DNA of 64,000 bases from Bacteroidales bacterium UBA4070 (GTDB taxonomy: Bacteria > Bacteroidota > Bacteroidia > Bacteroidales > VadinHA17): contig DFYY01000012.1 in assembly GCA_002383485.1 (NCBI GenBank), positions 62,001-126,000 of the forward strand, read 5' to 3'. Of the stretch, positions 16,993 to 25,930 are shown in pieces (the first letter of the stretch is position 1; each line of letters begins with the position of its first letter). The notes below the pieces were generated by a model, which worked only from the letters and a program-made list of their open reading frames with translations, ran no database searches and was not told the DNA's origin. The position numbers and the translations under genes are program-made.

Positions 16993-18774
16993 ATGAATAT
17001 TAAACGAATGACATTTGTTGAGAAGGTGCTGGGCGCTCCTGAGGGAGCGGTTGTATTCAGGAAGCCTGATCTGATCCTGACACATGACAACACTTCCAGT
17101 ATTTTTCAGACATTCCGCAAGATGGGCGGAGAGAAGGTCTCTGACCCTGATCAGATGGTGGTGGTACTGGACCACAATGCGCCTCCTGCTGATGCCAAGC
17201 TGGCAACGCAGTACCAGGATATAAGGAATATTGTCAGTGCACAGGGGATAAAGAAGTTTTATGACTCTGGCCAGGGTATATGTCATCAGATGATGTCCGG
17301 TCATGCCCGTCCCGGAATGATTATTGTGGGTTCTGACAGTCATACCTGTACGGCAGGGGCATTCAATGCGCTGGCGGCAGGGATAGACCGCACAGAGGCC
17401 GCCGGCATCTGGAAAAGGGGGGAGACATGGTTCCTTGTTCCCCCGTCGATGCGTATCGACCTTACCGGCAGGCTTCGCCCGGGGGTCAGCTCCAAGGACC
17501 TGTCGTTATGGATTATCGGCATGCTGGGTTCTGACGGGGCCAATTATATGTCCATTGAGTTCCACGGCGAAGGTGTCTCGACACTCAGCGTGAGTGACAG
17601 AATGACGGTGGCCAATCTTGCCTCCGAGATGGGAGCAAAGAACGCTGTATTCCCGTCAGATGAGGTGCTGCAGAAGTTCATCGGGTCAGATACCCGCGGT
17701 GTTTGGGCTGACGATGGTGCTGAATACCGCTGCCGGATTTCTATTGACCTTACAAAGGTGTTTCCTCTGGTAGCAGCCCCTCATCACGTTGACAACGTAA
17801 AGTCTGTTGCCTCTGTAGCCGGGACCGTGGTGCATGAAGGGCTGATAGGCACCTGCACCAACGGAAGGATTGAAGACCTGAGGAGTGCTGTCTCCGTCTT
17901 GCGGGGTGCAAAGGTTAAACCGGGGTTCCAACTGCATATTATTCCGGCATCCAGGGAGATATACCTGCAGGCTATCAGGGAAGGAATAATTACCGATCTG
18001 ATTGAGGCGGGAGCCAATATACTGAGTCCCAGTTGCGGACCCTGTCTGGGCACCGGACAGGGAATTCCTGCTTCAGGACACACGGTTATCTCAACTGCAA
18101 ACCGCAACTTCCTGGGCAGGATGGGCAACAAGGAGGCTTCCATCTATCTTGCTTCACCGGCAACCGTAGCTGCCTCCGCAATTGCCGGTGTGATAACTGA
18201 CCCGAGGGTAGTAAAGGGCAAGGATCTCTTCCCGTTCAATCCTCCACAGAGCAAAACCAATACTATCAGTGAGGGAGAAAACCGGAGAGCAGGCAATGTC
18301 TGGAACTACTCCGATGTTGATAACCTGAATACTGACCAGATGTTTGCAGGCAAGCATACATACAGTGTCATGAGCTCTGATGCCCCTGCGATACTGCCTT
18401 TGCTTTTCGGCGATTTCGATCCCTCGTTCAGCAGCAATGCGAAGCCCGGTGACATAATCATGGCAGGAGAAAACTTCGGGTGCGGCAGCTCACGCGAACA
18501 TCCTTCGGTCGGCCTTGCTCATCTTGGCATAAGGGCAGTGATAATCAAATCAGTAAACCGTATTTTCTATCGGTCTTCCATCAATCAGGGATTGCCGCTG
18601 ATAGTGCACAGGGAGGCTGTTGAAGCCTACAGGCAGGGTGACAGTGTGGAGATCGACTTTGACAATGGCACCCTGAATGTGGGGAACAAACAGTTCACAT
18701 TTGAACCGTTACCGCCGGAATTGAAGGCGATCATAGAAAAGAAGGGACTGGTTAACTGGATGAAGAGTGCCTGA
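16993..18774 (+). CDS. Fused large-small subunit aconitase-superfamily hydro-lyase (paralog 2)
   Basis: 593 residues with the same architecture as its upstream neighbour but clearly different sequence. Cluster ligands are Cys288 in GTCTNGR and Cys348/Cys351 in SCGPC; GSDSHTCT at 113-120 carries the catalytic histidine. The small domain has NLNTDQ and the canonical GCGSSREH substrate-binding loop, against GSGSSRQQ in paralog 1. It resembles the Aquifex/Desulfovibrio-type putative aconitase and isopropylmalate dehydratase groups, so it may be the aconitase of the pair (inference). It starts six bases after paralog 1, so the two are co-expressed and may serve successive or parallel steps. Confidence 0.82.
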   Translation: MNIKRMTFVEKVLGAPEGAVVFRKPDLILTHDNTSSIFQTFRKMGGEKVSDPDQMVVVLDHNAPPADAKLATQYQDIRNIVSAQGIKKFYDSGQGICHQMMSGHARPGMIIVGSDSHTCTAGAFNALAAGIDRTEAAGIWKRGETWFLVPPSMRIDLTGRLRPGVSSKDLSLWIIGMLGSDGANYMSIEFHGEGVSTLSVSDRMTVANLASEMGAKNAVFPSDEVLQKFIGSDTRGVWADDGAEYRCRISIDLTKVFPLVAAPHHVDNVKSVASVAGTVVHEGLIGTCTNGRIEDLRSAVSVLRGAKVKPGFQLHIIPASREIYLQAIREGIITDLIEAGANILSPSCGPCLGTGQGIPASGHTVISTANRNFLGRMGNKEASIYLASPATVAASAIAGVITDPRVVKGKDLFPFNPPQSKTNTISEGENRRAGNVWNYSDVDNLNTDQMFAGKHTYSVMSSDAPAILPLLFGDFDPSFSSNAKPGDIIMAGENFGCGSSREHPSVGLAHLGIRAVIIKSVNRIFYRSSINQGLPLIVHREAVEAYRQGDSVEIDFDNGTLNVGNKQFTFEPLPPELKAIIEKKGLVNWMKSA

Positions 18775-18799
18775 TCGCGGGGCAGGGTGATTATCCCTG

Positions 18800-18829
18800 T
18801 TGTCAAACGGAAAAATCTGTTTATATTTG
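18800..18829 (+). promoter_or_regulatory. Consensus Bacteroidota promoter for tRNA-Arg
   Basis: TTG at 18800-18802, exactly 19 bases, then TATATTTG at 18822-18829. This fits the Bacteroidota -33/-7 consensus fully and lies 24 bases upstream of the tRNA gene. Confidence 0.75.
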
Positions 18830-18852
18830 CCGCGGTTTTTAAACCGCGGTAC

Positions 18853-18926
18853 GGTTCCGTAGCTCAGTTGGATAGAGCAACAGCCTTCTAAGCTGTGGGT
18901 CGAGCGTTCGAGTCGCTCCGGAATCA
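18853..18926 (+). tRNA. tRNA-Arg (anticodon UCU)
   Basis: A 74-base cloverleaf: acceptor GGTTCCG paired with CGGAATC (one G-U), D arm GCTC/GAGC, anticodon stem ACAGC/GCTGT with loop CTTCTAA giving anticodon TCT, T arm GAGCG/CGCTC with loop TTCGAGT, and discriminator A. It reads AGA (and AGG) codons. The CCA end is not encoded. It ends 45 bases before the trkH start. Confidence 0.96.
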
Positions 18927-18971
18927 CGATAACCGGGATAATTTTCCCCGGTCCTGCATACAACAGGTGGG

Positions 18972-20417
18972 ATGAACACCATAAACTTCAGATCCGTATT
19001 TAAGATTATCGGGCTTATCCTGCTGATCTCAGCTTTCTCGTTCCTGCTTTGCATGCCTGTAGCTCTTATATACACTGAACCGGTCAGGCCTTTCCTTCTT
19101 TCTTTTGTCATTGCGCTGGTGCCGGGTGCTCTTCTATTCTTTTTACCAGGCAGCCATCTTAATCAAAAGATCACGACTCGTGAGGGATACCTGAGTGTAA
19201 CATTGGGATGGGTTGTCCTTGTCCTTTCAGGAACACTTCCATATCTCCTGAGCGGTGAGATAGACAGTGTTGTAAATGCAATATTTGAGAGCGTCTCGGG
19301 GTATACCACCACCGGAGCATCAATACTCACTGATATAGAAATAGTGCCGAAGTCGGTGCTTTTCTGGCGAAGTTTCACACATTGGATAGGAGGTATCGGA
19401 ATCATACTGCTGGTTATCATTATACTGCCGTCACTGAAGGTGGGCGGTTACAACCTCTTTGCAATGGAATCGTCACTTAAGGAGAAAATACTCCCACGAA
19501 CGAAATCCATAGCCAGGACTATCTTGCTTATCTACCTTGGACTGACAGTTGCCGAGATTATCCTGCTGACAGCAGGCGGCATGGATCTTTTTGACAGCAT
19601 CTGTCACTCTTTTGGAACCGTTGCAACGGGTGGATTTTCAACAAAAAATACAAGTATTTCAGGTTATTCAGGATACATTCAATATGTAATAACCCTATTC
19701 ATGTTCCTGGCAGCCACCAGTTATGTGGTATTTTACTTTCTCATCAAAAGGGCATTTTTCAGGGTCAGTACAAATGAAGAGTTCCGGTTCTATATCTTCT
19801 TTACTACAGCATCTGTTGTAACCGTGACAATGATCCTGTTTGTCGGTTCAGAAATGTCTTTTGAGGAATCTTTTCGCCATTCTGTATTCCAGGTGGTTTC
19901 CACCATATCAACCACAGGATATGCTACATCGGATTATACTCTCTGGCCTGTTGCTGCCTATGTCCTTATCTTCCTGCTGATTTTTGCAGGCGGATCCACA
20001 GGTTCGACAACAGGTGGGATTAAGATGGCAAGGCATCTGATCTCGCTTAAAAACCTGAGAAACGTTACAGTGAGACTTCAGCACCCAAACGCTGTAATGC
20101 CGGTTAAACTTAACGGCCATTTGGTGCCTGATAATATTAACAGTCTGATAACGGTTTTCATTCAGTTATATGTTCTCATTTTTATCGCAGGAATGATGGT
20201 TCTTCTCATTTCAGGCATACCTGCGGATGAGGCAGCAGGAGCCTCTGCAGCCTCCCTCTCCTGTGTCGGACCAGGGCTGGGCGCTTCAGGAAATATGGGT
20301 AATTTTGAGCATTTCAACGGGGTGGCCAAGATGACAATGGTACTGCTGATGATCATCGGCCGTCTTGAGATTTTTACGATCATTGCCCTGTTCACCCGTG
20401 CCTTCTGGAAAAAATAA
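18972..20417 (+). CDS. trkH: TrkH-type potassium uptake protein
   Basis: 481-residue membrane protein with four repeated membrane-pore-membrane units. Selectivity-filter regions can be seen as SGYTTTGAS, SFGTVATGGFST, VVSTISTTGYAT and SLSCVGPGLG, the usual degenerate GxG-type filters. TrkH moves potassium inward together with the cytoplasmic nucleotide-binding protein TrkA, which is not encoded beside it. A purine-rich AGGTGGG about six bases before ATG 18972 may be the ribosome site. It follows the tRNA gene closely and could be read through from the strong tRNA promoter. Confidence 0.93.
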   Translation: MNTINFRSVFKIIGLILLISAFSFLLCMPVALIYTEPVRPFLLSFVIALVPGALLFFLPGSHLNQKITTREGYLSVTLGWVVLVLSGTLPYLLSGEIDSVVNAIFESVSGYTTTGASILTDIEIVPKSVLFWRSFTHWIGGIGIILLVIIILPSLKVGGYNLFAMESSLKEKILPRTKSIARTILLIYLGLTVAEIILLTAGGMDLFDSICHSFGTVATGGFSTKNTSISGYSGYIQYVITLFMFLAATSYVVFYFLIKRAFFRVSTNEEFRFYIFFTTASVVTVTMILFVGSEMSFEESFRHSVFQVVSTISTTGYATSDYTLWPVAAYVLIFLLIFAGGSTGSTTGGIKMARHLISLKNLRNVTVRLQHPNAVMPVKLNGHLVPDNINSLITVFIQLYVLIFIAGMMVLLISGIPADEAAGASAASLSCVGPGLGASGNMGNFEHFNGVAKMTMVLLMIIGRLEIFTIIALFTRAFWKK

Positions 20418-20484
20418 CAGCAAATCTTTCCGGTTTTTGCGTTATTTTTTCTCCTCAATCGCATAAATATGTCAAAAACTCGTT

Positions 20485-20492
20485 TACCTTTG
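20485..20492 (+). promoter_or_regulatory. Bacteroidota -7 element of the cold-shock gene
   Basis: TACCTTTG, an exact TAnnTTTG match, 23 bases before the ATG at 20516. The implied leader is very short. No good -33 element was found. Confidence 0.55.
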
Positions 20493-20515
20493 CATCCAAA
20501 TAAAAATCATCATTC

Positions 20516-20707
20516 ATGAATAAAGGAATTGTTAAATTTTTCAATGTTTCCAAGGGTTTTGGATTCATTAAAGACGCCAACTCATCGAAAGAGTATTTTG
20601 TGCATTCAACCGGACTGATCGACAAGATCAAGGAGAATGACGAAGTAACATTTGACCTCCAGGAAGGTAAGAAAGGTTTAAATGCCGTTAATGTAAGACT
20701 TGCATAG
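20516..20707 (+). CDS. Cold-shock domain protein, CspA family
   Basis: 63 residues forming one five-stranded OB-fold. RNP1 appears as KGFGFI and RNP2 as YFVHST, the nucleic-acid-binding surfaces. These proteins bind single-stranded RNA or DNA and melt RNA structure. It is slightly shorter than E. coli CspA (70). It is monocistronic with its own promoter and a strong terminator, as expected for a highly expressed small protein. Confidence 0.95.
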   Translation: MNKGIVKFFNVSKGFGFIKDANSSKEYFVHSTGLIDKIKENDEVTFDLQEGKKGLNAVNVRLA

Positions 20708-20740
20708 TTAACAATATAATGTACATTTAATGACCTTGGT

Positions 20741-20770
20741 CCCGACATTTCGATGTCGGGATTTTTTTTT
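20741..20770 (+). terminator. Intrinsic terminator after the cold-shock gene
   Basis: Perfect 8-bp stem CCCGACAT / ATGTCGGG (20741-20748 and 20753-20760) with a TTCG tetraloop, followed by A and nine T. A near-ideal rho-independent terminator. Confidence 0.93.
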
Positions 20771-20826
20771 CAGTAAAATTAAAGGAGGCACCTCGCAACC
20801 GATGGGTGCCGATTTGTTTCTGTTAT

Positions 20827-21465
20827 TTACCTGTTCCCGGGTGCAAGACCGAACCGTAATTCGGCAACTCTGCCTATCAGGCCTACAGTTTCATCAATAC
20901 CAAGCAGTGAAGAGTTGATGCACAGGTGATATGACTCTGCGGCACCCCATGTTTTACCGCTGAAATAATTATAATAGCCTGATCTTCCCTTGTCAGTACG
21001 CTCGATAAGATCCTTTGCTTTGCCTTCCGTAATATTGTGGCTGGCGGCAATCCGCCTGATGCGATCATTCAGATCAGAGATGATAAAGAGATTAAGGCAC
21101 TCCTTTTCATCTTTCATGACATAGTCGGCACAACGGCCGACAAAGATACAGGATCCCTGGGCTGCAAGCTTCTTCATCACCTCACTCTGTATCCGGAATA
21201 GTGACTCATTGCTGAGGTAGTAATTCGAAAAAAAATCGTCTGTCACTGAGGATCGCATGCCTAGGATTCCGGGAAAGAGGCTGAAGTGCTTCTTTTCGTC
21301 GACTCTCTCGAAGAACTCCTCCTTTAATCCGCTTTGCTGCGAAGCTATCCGGATCAGTTCCTTGTCGTAGAATGCTATTCCGAGCCTTCCTGACAGCTTC
21401 TGACCTATCTCACGTCCTCCGCTGCCGAGCTGCCTCCCTATCGTTATAACATATCTCTCAGTCAT
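20827..21465 (-). CDS. Cytidylate kinase-like protein
   Basis: 212 residues of the cytidylate-kinase-like P-loop family. The phosphate-binding loop is GRQLGSGGREIG near 10-21; FVGRCADYV and the lid-like R.....DK..YYNYFS follow. Stand-alone copies of this family occur widely in Bacteroidota and Firmicutes next to or apart from the true Cmk; the substrate is uncertain. It is transcribed convergently with the cold-shock gene, ending 57 bases past that gene's terminator. A TAAATTTG promoter element lies just upstream on its strand. Confidence 0.8.
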   Translation of the reverse strand: MTERYVITIGRQLGSGGREIGQKLSGRLGIAFYDKELIRIASQQSGLKEEFFERVDEKKHFSLFPGILGMRSSVTDDFFSNYYLSNESLFRIQSEVMKKLAAQGSCIFVGRCADYVMKDEKECLNLFIISDLNDRIRRIAASHNITEGKAKDLIERTDKGRSGYYNYFSGKTWGAAESYHLCINSSLLGIDETVGLIGRVAELRFGLAPGNR

Positions 21466-21488
21466 ATGCCGTGCGGTTTAACTTCAAA

Positions 21489-21496
21489 CAAATTTA
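21489..21496 (-). promoter_or_regulatory. Bacteroidota -7 element for the cytidylate kinase-like gene
   Basis: On the minus strand the sequence reads TAAATTTG, an exact TAnnTTTG match, 23 bases before the start codon. Confidence 0.5.
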
Positions 21497-21625
21497 ATGT
21501 TTTCTTTCGAATTAGTGGTCAGATGTATCAGACATCAGGTCTCCCCTTACCGGGTGCCGCAAAAAAAATATTAACTTGGCTAAGGCATCCGGATACCGGA
21601 ATATGATTTTTTCAAACATGAATTT

Positions 21626-23128
21626 ATGAAGAGTTACATCCTTGCCCTTGACCAGGGAACAACCAGTTCCAGGGCCATTGTATTTGATTCGATGGGGTTA
21701 CCCGTTGCATCAGCCCGGAAAGAGTTCACTCAGATATTCCCGAGACCCGGATGGGTTGAACATAATCCGGATGAGATATGGTCAACACAGGCAGGCGTTG
21801 CCGTTGAGGCCCTTACACGGGCAGGTATCGGCAGCGAGCACATTGCAGCTATCGGAATCACAAACCAGAGAGAGACAACCCTGGTCTGGAACAGGAAGAC
21901 GGGCAAAGCTGTTTACAATGCTGTCGTCTGGCAGGACAGACGCACATCGGATTACATTGACCGCTTAAAGGAGGAGGGTCTGGACGGGCTTATCCTGGAT
22001 AAGACGGGGTTGATAATTGATGCTTACTTCTCTGCCACGAAAGTAGGATGGATACTTGATAATGTGGCCGGGGCACGGGAAATGGCTGAAAAGGGAGAAC
22101 TTGCATTTGGTACAGTTGATTCATGGCTTATCTGGAACCTTACCGGCGGGAGGCTGCATATTACAGACGTATCCAACGCATCCCGGACGATGTTGTTCAA
22201 TATTCACTCACTCGAATGGGATGATGAGTTGCTTCGAATTTTCAACATACCGGCAGGCGTTCTTCCTGAAGTACGCTCATCAAGTGAGATCTACGGACTC
22301 ACGGCAGGCACCTTCACCTCACCGGTACCCATTGCCGGCATTGCCGGCGACCAGCAGGCTGCTCTCTTCGGTCAGATGTGCATTGACCGAGGGATGGTCA
22401 AGAGCACCTATGGAACAGGATGTTTCATGATGATGAACACAGGTACCACTCCGGTTTTGTCAGCCAGCAGGCTGCTGACTACCGTTGCCTGGAGAATAGG
22501 TGCGAAAACAGAGTATGCGCTGGAGGGGAGCATCTTCATTGCCGGCGCCGTGGTTCAGTGGCTCCGCGACAGTCTGGGCATTATCAAAGACTCGACCGAA
22601 GTCGAGAAACTGGCAAGAGAGGTGCATTCATCAGAGGGAGTTTATCTTGTTCCGGCCTTTGCCGGCCTGGGAGCTCCCTACTGGAACCAGCATGCGCGGG
22701 GCATTATTACCGGCCTTACACGCGGCTCCGCCGCCGCCCATATTGCCCGTGCAGCCCTCGAAGGAATTGCCTTCCAGACACATGATGTGTTACTTGCAAT
22801 GCAGAATGATTCAGGGTTGAAAATAAATGAATTAAGAGTTGACGGCGGGGCAACTGCAAACAACCTTCTCATGCAGTTCCAGTCAGACATACTGATGTCT
22901 GATGTGGTCCGTCCCGGGATAACCGAGACGACGGCACTTGGTGCTGCCTACCTGGCAGGACTGGCTACGGGGTACTGGGTCAGCATGGACGAGATAAGGG
23001 AGCAGTGGCAGGTTGAGAGACGGTTCACCCCGTCAATGGAACCGGGGGAGAGGGAGAAGCTTCTGCACGGATGGAAACGGGCTGTCAATGCCACCATCAC
23101 CTGGAGTGACTACAGGGAAGGCAGTTGA
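21626..23128 (+). CDS. glpK: Glycerol kinase
   Basis: 500 residues, the normal length. The N-terminal phosphate motif is LALDQGTTSSRA, followed by NQRETT, VWQDRRTS and the FGGY-family signatures GAPYWNQHARG and the ATP-binding DGGATANNLLMQFQSD. It phosphorylates glycerol to sn-glycerol 3-phosphate in the cytoplasm using ATP. No glpF or glpD is adjacent, so the gene is isolated from a glycerol regulon here. It is divergent from the kinase-like gene upstream; no clear promoter was recognised in the 160 bases between. Confidence 0.96.
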   Translation: MKSYILALDQGTTSSRAIVFDSMGLPVASARKEFTQIFPRPGWVEHNPDEIWSTQAGVAVEALTRAGIGSEHIAAIGITNQRETTLVWNRKTGKAVYNAVVWQDRRTSDYIDRLKEEGLDGLILDKTGLIIDAYFSATKVGWILDNVAGAREMAEKGELAFGTVDSWLIWNLTGGRLHITDVSNASRTMLFNIHSLEWDDELLRIFNIPAGVLPEVRSSSEIYGLTAGTFTSPVPIAGIAGDQQAALFGQMCIDRGMVKSTYGTGCFMMMNTGTTPVLSASRLLTTVAWRIGAKTEYALEGSIFIAGAVVQWLRDSLGIIKDSTEVEKLAREVHSSEGVYLVPAFAGLGAPYWNQHARGIITGLTRGSAAAHIARAALEGIAFQTHDVLLAMQNDSGLKINELRVDGGATANNLLMQFQSDILMSDVVRPGITETTALGAAYLAGLATGYWVSMDEIREQWQVERRFTPSMEPGEREKLLHGWKRAVNATITWSDYREGS

Positions 23129-23263
23129 GGCAAGAGTCAGGAGTTGAATATATGGTTCCTGAGAAGCAGATGAGTTAGCATGGCTGCCCGAAGTCAGCAG
23201 GGTCCTGAAGGCATATTTCAATATTTCAAAATTTTAGTTAGGTTTATGCCTCAAATCTCAGGC

Positions 23264-24418
23264 ATGAAAAAAATCCTTTTTATACTTGCGGTGCTGTTTA
23301 TCATCCGCCCGGCTCCGGCCAGTGCTGAAATAGCTGACAGCACAGATGTGTATTTGATCACCTGCGCGCCTGGAAACGCCAGCTATTCCATATACGGTCA
23401 TACAGCGCTGCGGATAGTTATCCGCGGAACAGACTTTGACATGGCTTACAACTGGGGAATCTTTGATTTTTCAACTCCCAACTTTGTATACCGCTTCGCA
23501 AAAGGCAAGCTCGATTACATGCTTGGGGCCTATCCTTACCAGAGATTCCTTCAGGAATATATCTCCGAGGGAAGGCCGGTCTGGTCACTGAAGCTCAACC
23601 TGACAGACACAGAGAAGGAGAGGCTCTTTACACTGATCAATGAGAACCTGAAGCCGGAGAACGTAAAGTACAGGTATGATTTCTTCTTCGACAACTGTGC
23701 AACGAGGGTTCGTGATATTGTTGCTGCAGCGGCAACTGATACCGTCATATTCCCGGAGAAGGAAAAGCTGAAGAGCTTCAGGCAGCTGATTGACCCCCAC
23801 CAGAAGGTATTGCCGTGGCTCGATTTCGGGGCGGACATGCTGCTGGGACTGCAGTCGGACCGCAAGGCCACGGTGTCAGATGAGATGTTTCTGCCGCTTT
23901 TCCTGAGGGATAATTTCGCGGCATCGGTGATAGTTCATGACGGAGTTAGTGAACCCCTGACCGGCCCGGTGGAGACTGTTGTTGATTTTCCCCCTTCATC
24001 AGCCGGGGCGAAGACCTGGATGCCTCAGGCAGTCCTGTGGCTGCTGTTTCTCCTGGTGGTCCTGCTGACTTTTGTATTCAGGAGGCCCGGCCTGGAAAAG
24101 GGACTGGATTTCGTACTTTACTTTATCTACTCCTTAATTGCCATGGTCCTTGTGTTCACGAATATCTTCTCTGACCATGATGCGCTTCACCTGAACCTGC
24201 TGTTCCTGGGAATAAATATCATTATTCCCGTACTGTTTGTAATGCTGTTTACCCGGAGCAAAGCAGTGAAGCTAAGCAGGCTGGCCCTGACAATTTCTTT
24301 TCTCTGGATTCCCGCATCACTCATTGCAGGGCAGGGAATAAACCCGGCCCTGGTACCGCTGGTGCTGACGATAATGGTCAGGCTCTTCAGGCACTCGGGA
24401 TTCGGAAAGGACCTTTAA
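23264..24418 (+). CDS. DUF4105 (Lnb-type) exported membrane protein
   Basis: 384 residues: signal peptide (about 1-20), a periplasmic DUF4105 domain (25-190) with ITCAPGNASYSIYGHTALRI and FFFDNCATRVRD, then C-terminal membrane helices (about 270-380). The conserved Cys, His and Asn-Cys segments suggest a papain-like or acyltransferase active site. The DUF4105 family includes Lnb, reported as the lipoprotein N-acyltransferase of Bacteroides; the same role here is an inference from family. ATG 23264 starts the signal peptide; 28 upstream codons in frame are ignored. A TAGGTTTA element near 23239 may be the promoter. Confidence 0.78.
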   Translation: MKKILFILAVLFIIRPAPASAEIADSTDVYLITCAPGNASYSIYGHTALRIVIRGTDFDMAYNWGIFDFSTPNFVYRFAKGKLDYMLGAYPYQRFLQEYISEGRPVWSLKLNLTDTEKERLFTLINENLKPENVKYRYDFFFDNCATRVRDIVAAAATDTVIFPEKEKLKSFRQLIDPHQKVLPWLDFGADMLLGLQSDRKATVSDEMFLPLFLRDNFAASVIVHDGVSEPLTGPVETVVDFPPSSAGAKTWMPQAVLWLLFLLVVLLTFVFRRPGLEKGLDFVLYFIYSLIAMVLVFTNIFSDHDALHLNLLFLGINIIIPVLFVMLFTRSKAVKLSRLALTISFLWIPASLIAGQGINPALVPLVLTIMVRLFRHSGFGKDL

Positions 24419-24511
24419 CACTTCTTTAACATCATTTAACAAGTTTTTTTGATATCAGAGATGATCTTTGCGAAGCGTTTTTCGCAGAGTAAATACAGAT
24501 TAACAAAGCAT

Positions 24512-25507
24512 ATGGAACACACAACCGACATCAGGCTCCTGAATGAGAAGATCGAAAAGGAGAGTGCATTCGTGGATCTTGTCAGGCAGGAGATCAACAA
24601 GGTGATAGTGGGTCAGCGTCATCTGACGGACTCACTGCTTATAGGCCTGCTCTCAAACGGCCACATTCTGCTGGAGGGCGTTCCGGGCCTGGCAAAGACG
24701 CTTGCCATCAAAACCCTGGCCTCGGTCATAGACACGAAGTTCAGCAGGATACAATTCACGCCTGATCTGCTCCCTGCGGACCTTATCGGGACAATGATCT
24801 ACAGTCAGAAGAGGGAGGAATTTGTGGTGCGTAAAGGGCCTGTATTCGCCAACTTCATCCTTGCCGATGAGATCAACCGTTCCCCGGCAAAGGTGCAGAG
24901 CGCCTTGCTCGAGGCGATGCAGGAGAGACAGGTTACAATCGGCGAACACACATACAAACTTGATGAGCCGTTTATGGTGCTTGCAACGCAGAACCCGATA
25001 GAACAGGAGGGTACATATCCTCTCCCCGAAGCACAGGTTGACAGGTTCATGCTCAAGGTGGTGATCACTTACCCTGAAAAGGAGGAGGAGCGGCTCATCA
25101 TCCGTGAGAACCTGGCAAGCGAGTTCCCCACGGCAAGGACCATCCTCAAGCCGGAGGACATCATACGTGCCAGAAGCATTGTCAAGGAGGTATACCTCGA
25201 TGAGAAGATCGAAAACTACATCCTCGATATAGTCTTCGCATCACGTCAGCCTGAGAAATTCGGGTTGTCGAAGTTCACCCCGCTTATCTCCTACGGTGCT
25301 TCTCCCAGGGCAGGTATCAGCCTGGCCATGGCGGCCAAGTCATACGCTTTCATAAGGAGAAGGGGATTCGTCGTTCCGGAGGATGTGCGCTCGCTCTGCG
25401 CAGACGTACTGCGCCACCGCATAGGGCTGACATACGAGGCAGAAGCGGAGAATATCACACAGGACCAGATCATTGCAGAGATATTAAATACGGTGGAGGT
25501 TCCGTAG
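24512..25507 (+). CDS. MoxR-type AAA ATPase of the Bat operon
   Basis: 331 residues. Walker A GVPGLAKT at 56-63, Walker B FILADEINR at 115-123, sensor-1 ATQNPIEQEG and an arginine-finger region AQVDRFMLK. MoxR proteins are chaperone-like AAA+ ATPases that work with von Willebrand proteins encoded nearby. It opens the aerotolerance operon, whose products in Bacteroides fragilis support oxygen tolerance and envelope integrity. ATG 24512 (MEHTTDI) matches family starts; a longer frame begins at 24449. Confidence 0.93.
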   Translation: MEHTTDIRLLNEKIEKESAFVDLVRQEINKVIVGQRHLTDSLLIGLLSNGHILLEGVPGLAKTLAIKTLASVIDTKFSRIQFTPDLLPADLIGTMIYSQKREEFVVRKGPVFANFILADEINRSPAKVQSALLEAMQERQVTIGEHTYKLDEPFMVLATQNPIEQEGTYPLPEAQVDRFMLKVVITYPEKEEERLIIRENLASEFPTARTILKPEDIIRARSIVKEVYLDEKIENYILDIVFASRQPEKFGLSKFTPLISYGASPRAGISLAMAAKSYAFIRRRGFVVPEDVRSLCADVLRHRIGLTYEAEAENITQDQIIAEILNTVEVP

Positions 25508-25512
25508 CAGAG

Positions 25513-25926
25513 ATGAGGAAGCTGCTGCTTACACTGACCGCACTTGTGATGCTGGCCCCTGCACAGGCTCAGGAATTCATTGGCCTGACCGGGAAGAAAA
25601 TCAGGGATGTTATGGCCAGTGATAACCCCGGTCTGACTCCTGACAACTCCGTGCGGAACAATCTTTTTAGATACCTGAAGTATCACTCTGAGGATGAAAA
25701 CGAAACATGGCTCATCTTCCTGGACGACAGGGATCGCTGCAATGGTGTCAGGATAACCGGCAGCATAAAAGGATATGAGGAAGCAATAAAGGAACTGAAT
25801 GAAAAATACAGGCCCGAAGGCTTAAATGTATGGACTTACCGGGCCGGACGCGAAATAATAACTGTAATGGTAAAGAAAGATGCGTGGTACTTTACGGTCA
25901 CGCATGAGCGAATACACCATTTGTAA
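25513..25926 (+). CDS. Small exported protein within the Bat operon, unknown function
   Basis: 137 residues with a clear signal peptide (LLLTLTALVMLAPAQAQ). The mature part is a compact alpha/beta sequence (IRDVMASDNP, FLDDRDRCNGVRI, WTYRAGREIITVMVKKDAWYFTV) with no motif I recognise. It starts five bases after moxR and ends four bases before the DUF58 gene, so it is translated as part of the operon. A separate exported gene at this position is not part of the classical Bat gene set I know. It could be a periplasmic partner of the Bat complex. Confidence 0.7.
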   Translation: MRKLLLTLTALVMLAPAQAQEFIGLTGKKIRDVMASDNPGLTPDNSVRNNLFRYLKYHSEDENETWLIFLDDRDRCNGVRITGSIKGYEEAIKELNEKYRPEGLNVWTYRAGREIITVMVKKDAWYFTVTHERIHHL

Positions 25927-25930
25927 GGAA

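Noticed and set aside
18853..18926. tRNA-Arg as an integration site for a mobile island
   Set aside because: No repeat of the tRNA 3' end, integrase or foreign gene block was seen on either side; the flanks are housekeeping genes.
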